Shown here: positions 11,938-21,763 of the stretch, piece by piece
Position numbering within the stretch: position 1 is the first letter of the stretch
Layout: every line of letters begins with the position of its first letter
Assembly (NCBI GenBank): GCA_027619415.1
Contig: JAQCFO010000013.1
Span: 1 to 47,673 of the forward strand
Direction of reading: 5' to 3'
DNA: 47,673 nucleotides
Source: Bacteroidota bacterium
Lineage (GTDB): Bacteria > Bacteroidota > Bacteroidia > Flavobacteriales > Flavobacteriaceae
Program-made: the position numbers and the translations under genes
Notes under the pieces: model-generated
Database searches by the model: none
What the model was told of the DNA's origin: nothing
Seen by the model: only the letters and a program-made list of their open reading frames with translations

Positions 11938-12009
11938 GTTTTATTTAACACTTTAATTATAATCTGTTTTAGAGATTTATATTGAGAAAAAAAATATTAA
12001 ATTTGCGAT

Positions 12010-12816
12010 ATGTTGAAAAAAAAATTATTACTGCTACTAGGATTTTTTCTTATCACTTTATCTTCTTGTAATGAGTTCCAGAGAGTTCTTAAGAACGAAG
12101 ACATGAAAGTTAAGTATGATTTTGCAGAAAAATATTATGAAAATCAGGAGTTTAGAAGAGCAACTAGATTGTTTGAACAAATTAAACCTAAATATAGAGG
12201 TAAACCACAAGGTGAAAGAGTTACATTTTTCTACGCTAACTCATTACTTAACATGAAAAATTATATTACCGCTGCTTATGAATTTGAAAGTTTTTCAAAA
12301 GCATATCCACTAAGTCAAAAAGTTGAAGAAGCTAACTATTTAGCTTCATATTCTTACTATAAAGTTTCACCTACTCATAGTTTAGATCAAAAAGAGACTC
12401 TTGAAGCTATAGATAAATTGCAAGAGTTTATTAATTTTTATCCCAACTCTGAAAAAATGTCTGAAGCTAATGATTTAGTTCAAGAACTTAGATTGAAATT
12501 AGAGTTTAAAGCTTTTGAAATAGCCAAGCAATACAATACAATTAGAGATTACAAATCTGCTATTATTGTTTTAGACGATTTTATATCTGATTATCCAGGA
12601 ACACCGTACAGAGAAGATGCTTTATATTATTTATTTAATTCATCCTATGAACTAGCAATAAATAGTGTTTATTCTAAAAAAGCTGAAAGACTTGGTGATG
12701 CTAAAAATATTCTTAATGAATTATTAAATACATACCCTGAGTCCAAATATATTGAAAAATCAAATAAATTACTCAAGTTAATCGATCAAGAAATCACTAC
12801 ATTTGCAAATAATTAG
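12010..12816 (+). CDS. bamD: Outer membrane assembly lipoprotein BamD
   Basis: BamD is the essential lipoprotein partner of BamA in the beta-barrel assembly machine. The 268-residue protein has a lipoprotein signal with lipobox LSSC (Cys20) and TPR-type helical repeats typical of YfiO/BamD. Recognisable repeat motifs include YFYANSLL-like and AAYEFESFSKAYP segments, then EANYLASYSYY and a late ILNELLNTYPES. The length matches Bacteroidetes BamD. It leads the bamD-omega-coaBC-DUF4835 run, with 19 bases to the next gene. Confidence 0.92.
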   Translation: MLKKKLLLLLGFFLITLSSCNEFQRVLKNEDMKVKYDFAEKYYENQEFRRATRLFEQIKPKYRGKPQGERVTFFYANSLLNMKNYITAAYEFESFSKAYPLSQKVEEANYLASYSYYKVSPTHSLDQKETLEAIDKLQEFINFYPNSEKMSEANDLVQELRLKLEFKAFEIAKQYNTIRDYKSAIIVLDDFISDYPGTPYREDALYYLFNSSYELAINSVYSKKAERLGDAKNILNELLNTYPESKYIEKSNKLLKLIDQEITTFANN

Positions 12817-12835
12817 ATTCAGTTAAAAAAAAATT

Positions 12836-13159
12836 ATGGATTTTAAAAAGACTAATGCTCCCCTTAATACAATAACATATGATAGAAATGTTGTAGAAGC
12901 TCAAACAGATAATATATATGAAGCTATATCTATCATTTCTAAAAGAACAATTCAAATTAACGAATCTATTAAAAAAGAATTAATAGATAAGTTAGAAGAG
13001 TTTGCTAGTCCTACTGAAAGTTTAGATGAAATATTTGAAAACAAAGAACAAATAGAGGTTTCTAAATTTTATGAAAAGCTACCCAAAGCTCACGCTATGG
13101 CTTTAGAAAATTGGTTATTAGAGAAAGTATACTACAGACATACTGAAATTAAAGAATAG
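12836..13159 (+). CDS. rpoZ: RNA polymerase omega subunit-like protein (RpoZ family, Bacteroidetes type)
   Basis: A 107-residue protein whose NIYEAISIISKRTIQIN segment (about 27-43) matches the omega/RPB6 core that clamps the beta-prime C-terminus and assists polymerase assembly. Canonical omega has N-R-Y-E followed by a K-R-A-R-Q type motif, and here the arrangement is similar but divergent, as is usual in Bacteroidetes. The C-terminal half (KAHAMALENWLLEK) is specific to this lineage. The position between bamD and coaBC is the usual flavobacterial arrangement, and omega-coaBC adjacency is widespread in bacteria. Confidence 0.8.
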   Translation: MDFKKTNAPLNTITYDRNVVEAQTDNIYEAISIISKRTIQINESIKKELIDKLEEFASPTESLDEIFENKEQIEVSKFYEKLPKAHAMALENWLLEKVYYRHTEIKE

Positions 13160-13162
13160 AAA

Positions 13163-14386
13163 ATGTCTATTCTAAATGGAAAAAACATTCTATTAGGAAT
13201 TTCAGGAGGCATTGCGGCTTATAAATCAATTTTTTTAGTAAGACTTTTAATTAAATCTGGCGCAAACGTTCAGGTTATTATGACAACTAGTGCTAAAGAT
13301 TTTGTAACACCCTTGACTTTATCAACTCTCTCAAAAAGACCGGTTTTATCAGACTTTTTCAATAAGGATAATCAAAATGAATTATGGAATAATCATGTTG
13401 AATTATCTTTATGGGCAGACTATATGATTATAGCCCCAACAACAGCAAATACATTATCTAAGATGGCTTCGGCAAGTGCTGATAACTTACTGATTGCCAC
13501 TTATTTATCTTCAAAATGCCCTGTTTATTTTGCTCCTGCCATGGATTTAGATATGCATAAAAATAAAGCAAATCAATTAAATATTAAAATGTTAATTGAT
13601 TTTGGAAACATTCATATTCCAGTTAATTCAGGGTTTTTAGCTAGTGGATTAGAAGGAGAAGGAAGAATGCAAGAACCTGATCAGATAATTGATTTTATAA
13701 CAAGTCATATCATTAAAGGATTAAAACTTTATGGAAAAAAGATTTTAATCACGGCAGGGCCAACTTATGAGCCAATTGATGCTGTTCGTTTTATAGGGAA
13801 TTTTTCAAGCGGAAAAATGGGATTTGCTTTGGCTAAAACTGCATCTATGTTAGGCGCAGAAGTAGTGTTGATTACCGGACCTACAAGTTTGTCAGTAAAT
13901 AACTTTAATATTAAGGTTATTGATGTTATTACAGCTGATGAGATGTTTGTTAAAGCTAAAGAGTTTTTTCCAGTTTCAGATATCTCAATTCTTTCTTCAG
14001 CCGTTTCTGATTTTAAACCAAAAAATAAAATTTTAAATAAAATTAAAAAAACAAATAATATAAATTTATCTATTGATTTAGTTCCTAATGTTGATATTCT
14101 TAATCATTTAGGAACATTAAAAAAAGAACATCAATTATTAATAGGATTTGCCCTTGAAACAGATAATGAAATAGAAAATGCTACTAAAAAAATTGCGAAA
14201 AAAAATCTAGACGCAATTGTGTTAAACTCATTAAATGATAAAGGTGCTGGGTTTAGTTATGATACAAATAAAATAACCTTTATAAACAAAAAAAACCAAA
14301 TTTCTAAATTTAAATTGAAAAGTAAGAATGAAGTTTCTGTTGATATATTTAATCAAGTTATTAAATTGATGGATGAAATTGTTTAA
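13163..14386 (+). CDS. coaBC: Bifunctional phosphopantothenoylcysteine decarboxylase/synthase CoaBC
   Basis: CoaBC makes 4'-phosphopantetheine in CoA synthesis: the CoaB half couples cysteine to phosphopantothenate and the CoaC half decarboxylates the product. The 407-residue protein begins with the flavin-binding CoaC domain (GISGGIAAYKS at about 8-18, then APTTANT and the PAMD motif). The CoaB domain follows with ITAGPTYEPIDAVRF (about 195-209) and NFSSGKMGFALA. The length is typical. It overlaps the following DUF4835 gene by 14 bases. The window also holds coaE and panB, two other CoA-pathway genes, but in separate transcripts. Confidence 0.97.
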   Translation: MSILNGKNILLGISGGIAAYKSIFLVRLLIKSGANVQVIMTTSAKDFVTPLTLSTLSKRPVLSDFFNKDNQNELWNNHVELSLWADYMIIAPTTANTLSKMASASADNLLIATYLSSKCPVYFAPAMDLDMHKNKANQLNIKMLIDFGNIHIPVNSGFLASGLEGEGRMQEPDQIIDFITSHIIKGLKLYGKKILITAGPTYEPIDAVRFIGNFSSGKMGFALAKTASMLGAEVVLITGPTSLSVNNFNIKVIDVITADEMFVKAKEFFPVSDISILSSAVSDFKPKNKILNKIKKTNNINLSIDLVPNVDILNHLGTLKKEHQLLIGFALETDNEIENATKKIAKKNLDAIVLNSLNDKGAGFSYDTNKITFINKKNQISKFKLKSKNEVSVDIFNQVIKLMDEIV

Positions 14387-15263
14387 AATTATTTTAATAT
14401 TTTTTTTCACTAATCTAATTTTTTCTCAAGAAATAGAGGGTGAGGTTATAGTTAATTCTAATTTGATAAATCAAACAAATAAGTCTGTTTTTGACAACCT
14501 AGAAAAATCAATTTCAACTTTTATTAATACTTCCTCTTGGACAAATAATAAGATTCTTGATTATGAAAAAATTGATTTAAGTTTATTAATTACTGTAACT
14601 AATTATTCTGACAATAATTTTACTGCAAATTTTCAATTTCAATCTTTAAGACCAGTTTTAAACTCAACTTATCAAACTCCTTTATTTAATTTTGTTGAGA
14701 AAAATTTTCAATTTGAACTTGTTGAATTTGAGCCTTTGTTTTATAATGAAAATCAATACCAATCTAATCTTGCTTCTCTAATTTCATTTTACATAAACAT
14801 CATATTAGGAATAGATTCAGATTCTTATATTAAGAAATCCGGAAAACAATTTTACAACAAATCTCAAGAAATATTAAATCTAGCAATTCAAAGTTCAGGA
14901 TTGGGTTGGAATTCTAATCATTCTGGAGGAAGAATTAATAAGTTCTGGCTAATTGAGAACCTTAACTCAATTAATTCAATTGAATTTAGGGATATGATAT
15001 ATAATTATCATGCGGAGGGTCTTGATTTAATGCATGAAAACATTTTACTTTCAAAAAACAATATTTTGAACTCCATTCTTTCTTTAGGAAAAACAGATAG
15101 AAGAACCTCTAATTCTCTTCTTTTAAAATTATTTTTTGAAACAAAATCCGATGAAATTGTTGACATATTTTCTTCTGGACCAGGACTTAATACAGAGATA
15201 CTTTATAATCACTTAAATAAAATTGCTCCTTTTTATTCAAATAAATGGTATCAAGTAAGATAA
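14373..15263 (+). CDS. DUF4835 family exported protein
   Basis: A 296-residue protein with an N-terminal signal peptide ending near FSQE (about residue 20). The body matches the DUF4835 family: an early EGEVIVNSNLI-type strand, the QFQSLRPVLNSTYQTPLFN segment (about 89-107), NLASLISFYINIILGID, and SSGLGW. The family is found in Bacteroidetes and its function is unknown. Its fixed position between coaBC and recN supports the assignment. It is probably periplasmic or associated with the outer membrane. Translation is likely coupled to coaBC through the 14-base overlap. Confidence 0.88.
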   Translation: MKLFKIILIFFFTNLIFSQEIEGEVIVNSNLINQTNKSVFDNLEKSISTFINTSSWTNNKILDYEKIDLSLLITVTNYSDNNFTANFQFQSLRPVLNSTYQTPLFNFVEKNFQFELVEFEPLFYNENQYQSNLASLISFYINIILGIDSDSYIKKSGKQFYNKSQEILNLAIQSSGLGWNSNHSGGRINKFWLIENLNSINSIEFRDMIYNYHAEGLDLMHENILLSKNNILNSILSLGKTDRRTSNSLLLKLFFETKSDEIVDIFSSGPGLNTEILYNHLNKIAPFYSNKWYQVR

Positions 15264-15308
15264 TTTGTTAATTTAAAGAATTGTTTAAAATATTTATAAA
15301 CTAACAAT

Positions 15309-16961
15309 TTGCTTACAAAAATTTTTATAAAAAATTTCGCTTTAATTGATGAACTAGAAATTAATTTTAGTAATGGTTTCTCTACTATTACTGGTGATAC
15401 TGGTTCGGGAAAGTCTATTCTTCTAAATGCCCTTTCTTTGGTAATTGGAAGGAGAGCAGATCATAAAATTTTAAAAAATAATAATATTAAATGCATAATT
15501 GAAGCTGAGTTTTGTTTAAAAAAAATTAATATTAAAAAAATTTTTGATAAAAACAACATAGATTATTTTGACCAAACTATTTTAAGAAGAGAGATTTTAC
15601 CCAATGGAAAATCTAGATCTTTTGTTAATGACACTCCAACTAATTTAGATTTATTGAATTTAATCGGAAAAAAGTTAATAGACATTCATACTCAGCATGA
15701 ATCTTTAATGCTTTCTAATGATAATTTCTTTTTTTCTTTAATTGATAACCTTTCTCAACAAAATAATATTGTAAAAAATTTTTCTGAAAATTTTTTATTG
15801 TACAAAGAGCAGTGTTTAGAACTTGAAAAACTCGACAGACTAAATGTTAGCTTAAAAAACGATAATGATTATAATATCTACGTTTTAAATGAGTTATTGG
15901 ATGCTAAGCTTGTTTTAGGAGAACAAGAAGAGTTAGAAAGTAATCTTTTAATGTTAAAAAACTCTGAGGAAATCAGAAATTCACTAAGTCGAATAGATTC
16001 TTTGTTGTATTCTAATGAAAATAGTATTGAAAATAAAATAATAACATTGAATTCTGTTCTAAATAACATTTCTAAATTTTCTGAGAATTATTTAAATATT
16101 AAAAATAGAATTGATAGTGTTTTAATTGAATTATATGATATAAAGAACGAATTGAATTCACCGTTAACTAGTTTTGACAATGATTCTTTTGAATTAGAAA
16201 AAACGGAAAGTAGGTTAAGTATTATATTCAACCTTCAAAAGAAACATGCAGTTAATTCTATAAAAGAATTAATTTCAAAAACTAACAAGCTTAAGCTTCA
16301 ATTACAAAAGAATGATAGTATTGAGATAGATATTGAAAATTTAAAAAAAGAAGTTCTTTTAAAAGAATCATTACTAGATGAGCTTTCTATAAAAATATCT
16401 AATTCTAGAAAAAAAATATTACCAAAATTAAAATCAAATTTAGAATCTGTTTTATGTCATTTAGGAATGAAAAATGCTTCTTTTGAATTTAATATTTATG
16501 ATTCAATGGAATACAATAGATTTGGGAAAAACTCTATAGAAGTAATGTTTTCTTCAAACAAAGGAATTAAACATGCTCCTTTATTTAAAGTAGCATCGGG
16601 TGGCGAGCTTTCTCGAATTTTACTTTCAATAAAATCAATTTTATCTTCTCATTCAAAAATGCCTACTATGATTTTTGATGAAATAGATACTGGTATATCT
16701 GGAGAAATGGCTAATGCAATGGCTAATATTATGCTAAAAATGAGTAAAAATATGCAAATTATAGCCATCACTCATCTTCCTCAAATTGCTGCTAAAGGAA
16801 ATCATCATTTCAATGTTTATAAACATGAGGATTTTGGGGTTATTAATATCAATATAAAAAAACTTAATTCTGATGGAAGAATTAATGAAATTGCTAAGAT
16901 GCTTTCTGGTGATATCATGTCTGACTCTGCAATAATTCATGCAAGAGAGTTGCTTAATTAG
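15309..16961 (+). CDS. recN: DNA repair protein RecN
   Basis: RecN is an SMC-like ATPase acting in double-strand break repair. The 550-residue protein starts at TTG (15309); the first residues LTKIFIKNFALIDELEINF are the conserved RecN N-terminus, which fixes this unusual start. The Walker A is GDTGSGKSI (about 29-37). A long coiled-coil middle contains the family motif LIDIHTQHES. The C-terminal head has the ABC signature ASGGELSRILLSIKS and Walker B MIFDEIDTGISG, followed by a THLPQIAA motif. The length is normal. Confidence 0.97.
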   Translation: MLTKIFIKNFALIDELEINFSNGFSTITGDTGSGKSILLNALSLVIGRRADHKILKNNNIKCIIEAEFCLKKINIKKIFDKNNIDYFDQTILRREILPNGKSRSFVNDTPTNLDLLNLIGKKLIDIHTQHESLMLSNDNFFFSLIDNLSQQNNIVKNFSENFLLYKEQCLELEKLDRLNVSLKNDNDYNIYVLNELLDAKLVLGEQEELESNLLMLKNSEEIRNSLSRIDSLLYSNENSIENKIITLNSVLNNISKFSENYLNIKNRIDSVLIELYDIKNELNSPLTSFDNDSFELEKTESRLSIIFNLQKKHAVNSIKELISKTNKLKLQLQKNDSIEIDIENLKKEVLLKESLLDELSIKISNSRKKILPKLKSNLESVLCHLGMKNASFEFNIYDSMEYNRFGKNSIEVMFSSNKGIKHAPLFKVASGGELSRILLSIKSILSSHSKMPTMIFDEIDTGISGEMANAMANIMLKMSKNMQIIAITHLPQIAAKGNHHFNVYKHEDFGVININIKKLNSDGRINEIAKMLSGDIMSDSAIIHARELLN

Positions 16962-16986
16962 TATTATATTTATTAAAAATTATACT

Positions 16987-17805
16987 ATGTCATACAATCT
17001 GTTAAAAGGGAAAAAAGGAATTATTTTTGGAGCTTTAGATAAAAATTCAATTGCTTGGAAAACTGCAGAAAGAGTTCATGAAGAAGGTGGTGAATTTGTT
17101 TTGACAAATGCACCTATCGCATTAAGAATGGGACAGGTTGATGAGTTGGCAAAAAAAACTAATTCAAAACTTATTCCAGCAGATGCTACTAAAATCGAAG
17201 ACTTAGAGAGTTTAATAAATCAAACTATGGAAATTTTTGACGGTAAAATTGATTTTGTTTTACATTCTATAGGAATGTCTGTTAATGTTAGAAAAGGAAA
17301 ACATTACACTGATTTGAATTACGACTGGACAACTAAAGGCTGGGATGTTTCAGCTGTTTCTTTTCATAAGTTACTACAAAGTTTATACAAATTAGATGCT
17401 ATGAATGAATGGTCTAGTATTGTAGCTCTTACTTATATGGCTTCCCAAAGGGTTTTTCCAAATTATAATGATATGGCAGATAATAAAGCTTATTTAGAAT
17501 CTATTGCTAGAAGCTTTGGTTATTTTTTCGGAAAGGATCGTAAAGTTAGAATTAATACTATCTCACAATCTCCAACTCCTACAACAGCTGGGAAAGGTGT
17601 TACTGGTTTTGATGGTTTCATTAACTATGCTGAAAAAATGTCACCATTAGGTAATGCCTCAGCGTTAGACTGTGCTAATTATACTATTACACTTTTCTCT
17701 GACTTAACAAAAAGAGTAACGTTACAAAACCTATATAACGATGGAGGTTTTTCTAATGTTGGTGTAAGTCAAGAAATAATAGACATAGTTTCTTCATCTG
17801 ATTAA
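16987..17805 (+). CDS. fabI: Enoyl-[acyl-carrier-protein] reductase (NADH) FabI
   Basis: FabI catalyses the final reduction of each fatty acid elongation cycle. The 272-residue protein is a short-chain-dehydrogenase fold enzyme of FabI type: a divergent dinucleotide loop GALDKNSIAW near the N-terminus, HSIGMS, and the catalytic Tyr160-Met163-Lys167 array in NYNDMADNK. I chose ATG at 16987 (MSYNLLKGKKG). A longer in-frame ORF starting at 16939 would run into the end of recN with non-conserved residues. It follows recN by 25 bases. Confidence 0.96.
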   Translation: MSYNLLKGKKGIIFGALDKNSIAWKTAERVHEEGGEFVLTNAPIALRMGQVDELAKKTNSKLIPADATKIEDLESLINQTMEIFDGKIDFVLHSIGMSVNVRKGKHYTDLNYDWTTKGWDVSAVSFHKLLQSLYKLDAMNEWSSIVALTYMASQRVFPNYNDMADNKAYLESIARSFGYFFGKDRKVRINTISQSPTPTTAGKGVTGFDGFINYAEKMSPLGNASALDCANYTITLFSDLTKRVTLQNLYNDGGFSNVGVSQEIIDIVSSSD

Positions 17806-17870
17806 AATCTATTTAAATTTATATATATAGACCATATTTCAGAAATTTATTTTTACTAAATTCGGTTTTA

Positions 17871-18458
17871 ATGAAAAATATTGGACTTAGTGGAGGAATT
17901 GGTTCTGGAAAAACAACAGTTTCAAAAATTTTATCAGAAAATGGCATTCCAGTTTATGACTCAGACACTAGGGCTAAGTATATAATGAATAATTCTTCTG
18001 AACTTAAAAAAAGCATAATTGATAATTTTGGAAAAGTTTCCTTCAAAAATAATATTTTAAACAAAAAATATATTTCAAAATTAATTTTTAACGATAAAAA
18101 AGCTTTAAATAAAATCAACATGATTGTACACCCTTACGTGTTTAATGATTTTGTAGAGTGGAAGAAATCAGTATTTTTTAAATACGTTATTTATGAATCT
18201 GCTTTGATTTTTGAATCAGGATCTTATAAAAAAAATGATTTCAATATTTTAATAATATCAGATGAAGATGAACGAGTTAAAAGAGTAATCAAAAGAGATG
18301 AATTAAACAAAACTGATGTTATGGTTAGAATTAATAATCAATGGCAAGATGAAAAGAAAATTCCATTAGCTGACTATATAATTAATAATGACTCTATTTT
18401 AAAAATTAATCAAAGAGTGTTAGAATTAATTGATACTTTAAATATACTTTTTAAATAG
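17871..18458 (+). CDS. coaE: Dephospho-CoA kinase
   Basis: CoaE phosphorylates dephospho-CoA, the last step of CoA synthesis. The 195-residue P-loop kinase has GGIGSGKTT at residues 8-16, then the substrate motif YDSDTRAKYIM, HPYVFNDF, and the lid-region RVIKRDELN. The C-terminus has ADYIINND, a normal CoaE ending. The length matches the family. The next gene, a histidine kinase, starts 18 bases downstream, so cotranscription is likely. Confidence 0.95.
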   Translation: MKNIGLSGGIGSGKTTVSKILSENGIPVYDSDTRAKYIMNNSSELKKSIIDNFGKVSFKNNILNKKYISKLIFNDKKALNKINMIVHPYVFNDFVEWKKSVFFKYVIYESALIFESGSYKKNDFNILIISDEDERVKRVIKRDELNKTDVMVRINNQWQDEKKIPLADYIINNDSILKINQRVLELIDTLNILFK

Positions 18459-18476
18459 AGAATTCTATTTTTAACT

Positions 18477-20063
18477 ATGAATAAAAAAATATTTTTTCCC
18501 TTAATAATAATAATGAGTATTGCATTAGTTGGAATTATTTTTGTTCAAGCTTTTTGGATTAAAACTACTTTAGATAATAAAGAAGAACAATTTTCTTTAA
18601 ACATTAATCAAGCTTTAAAATCAGTTTCCGAACAAATTCAAAGTAGAGAGTTGAGAGATTATTTAGCAGTATATCAAAAATTAGTTGACAGTATAGGTTC
18701 GCCTAAAGAATCTCAATTAACAGCTGTTTTTAGATATGTCGATAGAAACGAGAACACTAATCAAACATATATATATTCTCATGGAATATTAGAGAATGAT
18801 TATAATATATCCGCAAAATTATTTGAATCAAAATCTGAAGACTCTGCATCAATTTTAGAATATAAAGGAATTAAAACTACAACCATTATAGATGAAGCTT
18901 TTGATAGAGAAATGAGAAACATGAGTAGTATTGAAAGACTTCAACGAGTTGAAAGACTATCTCTTATGGATAAAGCTAAATATGCATCAGTATTCATGGA
19001 ACTTGCAGCATTAAAACCAATACACAGAAGAATTACTAATATTGAATTGGAGCTTTTATTGCAAAGAGAATTAGGGGATAGAGATATAGATATTCCTTTT
19101 CAATATAGAGTGTTTAACGGAGATTTTGCAACTAAAATTGGTTCAGATAATTATACAAATTTGAGTGGTTTAAAAAAGTACAAATCTCCTTTATTTGTAA
19201 ATGAAAAAGGAGAAAATGATTTTGAGTTAGTTATTGCGTTTCCAGAAAGAAAAGTTTTTTTGAGATCCTCTTTAACCACCCTAATATTACTTTCTTTATT
19301 ATTTACTATCACTATTGTTATAACTTTTGCATCCACAATATATCAAGTTTTAAGGCAGAAAAAAGTTTCTGAAATGAAATCAGATTTCATAAATAACATG
19401 ACCCATGAATTTAAAACACCTATAGCAACTATAAAACTTGCTTTAGATGCAATTAATAATAAGCAAGTTCAAGATGATTCATTAAAGAGAACTCAATATT
19501 TAAAAATGATAAAAGATGAGAATGAAAGAATGAATTTTCAGGTTGAAAACGTTTTAAGAATTTCTCAACTAGATAAAAAAGAGAATTTTATAAAAAAATC
19601 AATATGTGACTTACATGATGTTATAAACGAAGCTACTTTGCATTTAAACTTGCTACTTAAAAACAGCAATGCAAAAGTTGAAATTGATTTCCTAGCCTTA
19701 GTTAGTGAAATAGAAATTTCTAAAGATGACTTTGTTAATGTGTTTGCTAATATTCTAGAAAATGCAATTAAATACTCTAGTGAAGATCCTCAAATTAAAA
19801 TTATTACTGAAAATAAAAAAGATAAAATTGTAATTAAAATTATTGATAATGGTATTGGGATGAGTTCTAGAGTGAAAGATAAAATTTTTGATAAGTTTTA
19901 TCGTGAGTCTAAAGGTAATGTTCATAATGTAAAGGGTCATGGTCTAGGTCTATCTTATGTAAAGAAAATCATAGATTTACATAATGGTACTATTTATGCA
20001 GATAGTGAAATAGGGAAGGGGAGTGAATTTATCATAACACTACCTTTGTCATTTAAAATGTAA
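18477..20063 (+). CDS. Sensor histidine kinase, RprX-like
   Basis: A 528-residue membrane histidine kinase with a transmembrane segment at about 7-27, a periplasmic sensor region of about 235 residues, and a second transmembrane segment at about 263-286. A HAMP domain is not obvious. The dimerisation domain has the H-box MTHEFKTPIATIK with phospho-acceptor His310. The ATPase domain has the N-box NILENAIKYS (from 425), G1 IDNGIGMS and G2 GHGLGLSYV. Layout and size resemble Bacteroides RprX. The signal sensed is unknown. The partner regulator follows by 27 bases. Confidence 0.92.
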   Translation: MNKKIFFPLIIIMSIALVGIIFVQAFWIKTTLDNKEEQFSLNINQALKSVSEQIQSRELRDYLAVYQKLVDSIGSPKESQLTAVFRYVDRNENTNQTYIYSHGILENDYNISAKLFESKSEDSASILEYKGIKTTTIIDEAFDREMRNMSSIERLQRVERLSLMDKAKYASVFMELAALKPIHRRITNIELELLLQRELGDRDIDIPFQYRVFNGDFATKIGSDNYTNLSGLKKYKSPLFVNEKGENDFELVIAFPERKVFLRSSLTTLILLSLLFTITIVITFASTIYQVLRQKKVSEMKSDFINNMTHEFKTPIATIKLALDAINNKQVQDDSLKRTQYLKMIKDENERMNFQVENVLRISQLDKKENFIKKSICDLHDVINEATLHLNLLLKNSNAKVEIDFLALVSEIEISKDDFVNVFANILENAIKYSSEDPQIKIITENKKDKIVIKIIDNGIGMSSRVKDKIFDKFYRESKGNVHNVKGHGLGLSYVKKIIDLHNGTIYADSEIGKGSEFIITLPLSFKM

Positions 20064-20090
20064 TTATAACTTTAAAATTATTAATATATT

Positions 20091-20795
20091 ATGAAAAATA
20101 ATGATAAAAATATTTTATTAGTTGAAGATGATGTTAATTTTGGAGCAATTTTAAATGATTTTTTAAAACTACATTCTTATAATGTTACTCTAGCAAAAAA
20201 TGGTATAGTTGGGTTAGAGAAATTTAAAAAAAATGATTTTGGATTATGTATTCTTGATGTAATGTTACCATACAAGGATGGATTTACCTTGGCTAAAGAA
20301 ATTAGAGAAATCAATAAAGATGTTCCTTTATTTTTTCTTACAGCTAAATCATTAAAAGAAGATGTTTTAAAAGGCTATAAAATTGGCGCAGATGATTATC
20401 TGACTAAACCTTTTGATTCGGACATATTACTCTTAAAAATTAAAACAATTTTTAAAAGAAAGCAATTGTCAAAAAACAAAGATAATTCAGTGTTTGAATT
20501 TAAGTTCGCAAAATTTAAGTTTAATTCAAAACTTAGAACTCTTCAGTTTGATTCAGAACAAAATATAAAACTTTCTCCAAAAGAAAGTGAATTACTTAAA
20601 ATGCTTTTAAATCATTTAAATGACCTTATGCCAAGAGAACTGGCATTGGTTAAAATCTGGAATGATGATAATTATTTTACATCTAGAAGTATGGATGTTT
20701 ATATAGCTAAAATTAGAAAATACTTAAGTAAGGATGAAAGAGTAGAGATTGAAAATATTCATGGAGAGGGTTTTAGAATGATTATAAAATCTTAA
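20091..20795 (+). CDS. OmpR-family response regulator, RprY-like
   Basis: A 234-residue response regulator with an N-terminal receiver (acidic pair in LLVEDDVNF, phospho-acceptor Asp56 in CILDVMLPYKDG, and Lys of DYLTKPFD near 106). A C-terminal winged-helix DNA-binding domain follows (LSPKESELLKMLL, then SRSMDVYIAKIRKYL). It is paired with the kinase just upstream, and the layout matches Bacteroides RprY. It ends three bases from the convergent xerD stop, with no clear terminator between them. The regulon is not evident from the sequence. Confidence 0.93.
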   Translation: MKNNDKNILLVEDDVNFGAILNDFLKLHSYNVTLAKNGIVGLEKFKKNDFGLCILDVMLPYKDGFTLAKEIREINKDVPLFFLTAKSLKEDVLKGYKIGADDYLTKPFDSDILLLKIKTIFKRKQLSKNKDNSVFEFKFAKFKFNSKLRTLQFDSEQNIKLSPKESELLKMLLNHLNDLMPRELALVKIWNDDNYFTSRSMDVYIAKIRKYLSKDERVEIENIHGEGFRMIIKS

Positions 20796-20798
20796 TTC

Positions 20799-21701
20799 TT
20801 ACATTTTTGTTCTTGGATGGAATTTCATCATTGAGTCAATTAAGTGTTTTTTACTTACATGTAAATATCTTTCTGTTGTTGTTATATTTTCATGTCCTAA
20901 CATATTTTGTATTGTAATTAAATCAGCTCCGTTTTCAATTAAATGGGTTGCAAATGAGTGTCTAAATGTATGTGGGCTAAATTTTTTATTAATATTAGTA
21001 TTTTCTCCTAGTTTTTTTAGAATTAAAAATATCATAACTCTTGATATGCTACTTCCCCTTTCATTTAGAAACAAAGTGTCTTCAGACTTTTTTTTAATTT
21101 TCATAAAACATCTGATATCATTTATGTAAGTAGTAATATAAAATTGAGCTTGAGTGCTTATTGGAACGAACCTTTCTTTATTTCCCTTTCCAGATACTTT
21201 TATTAAAGATTCACTAAAAAATAAATCAGATATTTTTAAATTAATTAATTCAGACACTCTTAACCCGCAACTATATAGTAGCTCTACAATAGCTATATTT
21301 CTTTTTCCTGTTTTTGAAGTTAATTTTATAATTGAAATGATTTTATCTATTTCTTCAATTGTTAGAGTAGATGGTAAATTGGTGCCGGTCTTAGGTGTTT
21401 CAATATTTGAAAAAGGATTTGTTTCAATAATATTTTCTAAAATTAAATATTCATAAAATCGTTTCAATCCAGAAATAACCCTTGCTTGAGTTGTGGGTTT
21501 TATTTTTTTTGATATATCATAAATAAATTCTTTTCCTAAAGTTTCGGTAAGTTGGTCAGGGTTTATTTTTATTTTACTTGATTTCAAGAAAATAATTAAC
21601 TTCTTCACGTCAAAAAGATAACTTTCAATAGTATTCAATGAAAGGTTTCTTTCAATTTTTAAATAATTTTTAAAATCACTTATTGACTTTTCCCATTTCA
21701 T
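20799..21701 (-). CDS. xerD: Tyrosine recombinase XerD-type
   Basis: XerC/XerD recombinases resolve chromosome dimers at dif next to the division septum. The 300-residue protein has the N-terminal SAM-like DNA-binding domain (about 1-100) and the catalytic domain with Arg in LLYSCGLRVSEL (about 147). The HTFRH box follows near 244, then LGHENITTTERYLHV with the catalytic Tyr near 278. The length is typical for XerC/XerD. Some Bacteroidetes use one recombinase or several, so whether this is the XerD or XerC orthologue is not certain. No integron or mobile-element features surround it. Confidence 0.9.
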   Translation of the reverse strand: MKWEKSISDFKNYLKIERNLSLNTIESYLFDVKKLIIFLKSSKIKINPDQLTETLGKEFIYDISKKIKPTTQARVISGLKRFYEYLILENIIETNPFSNIETPKTGTNLPSTLTIEEIDKIISIIKLTSKTGKRNIAIVELLYSCGLRVSELINLKISDLFFSESLIKVSGKGNKERFVPISTQAQFYITTYINDIRCFMKIKKKSEDTLFLNERGSSISRVMIFLILKKLGENTNINKKFSPHTFRHSFATHLIENGADLITIQNMLGHENITTTERYLHVSKKHLIDSMMKFHPRTKM

Positions 21702-21763
21702 GTTTAATTATATAAGCTTGATTTATTAAATGTTATTTTTATACTTTTATTAAAAATATTTTA

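Noticed and set aside
11998-12005. TAAATTTG motif before bamD as a promoter
   Set aside because: It ends only four bases before the ATG, so the start of transcription would fall at or inside the start codon. More likely a chance match.
16939-16986. Longer fabI ORF from ATG 16939
   Set aside because: The extension overlaps the end of recN, and FabI homologues begin at the MSYNLLKGKKG residues.
20799-21701. Mobile-element integrase
   Set aside because: The recombinase has the size and motifs of XerC/XerD, with no tRNA, attachment site or cargo genes around it.
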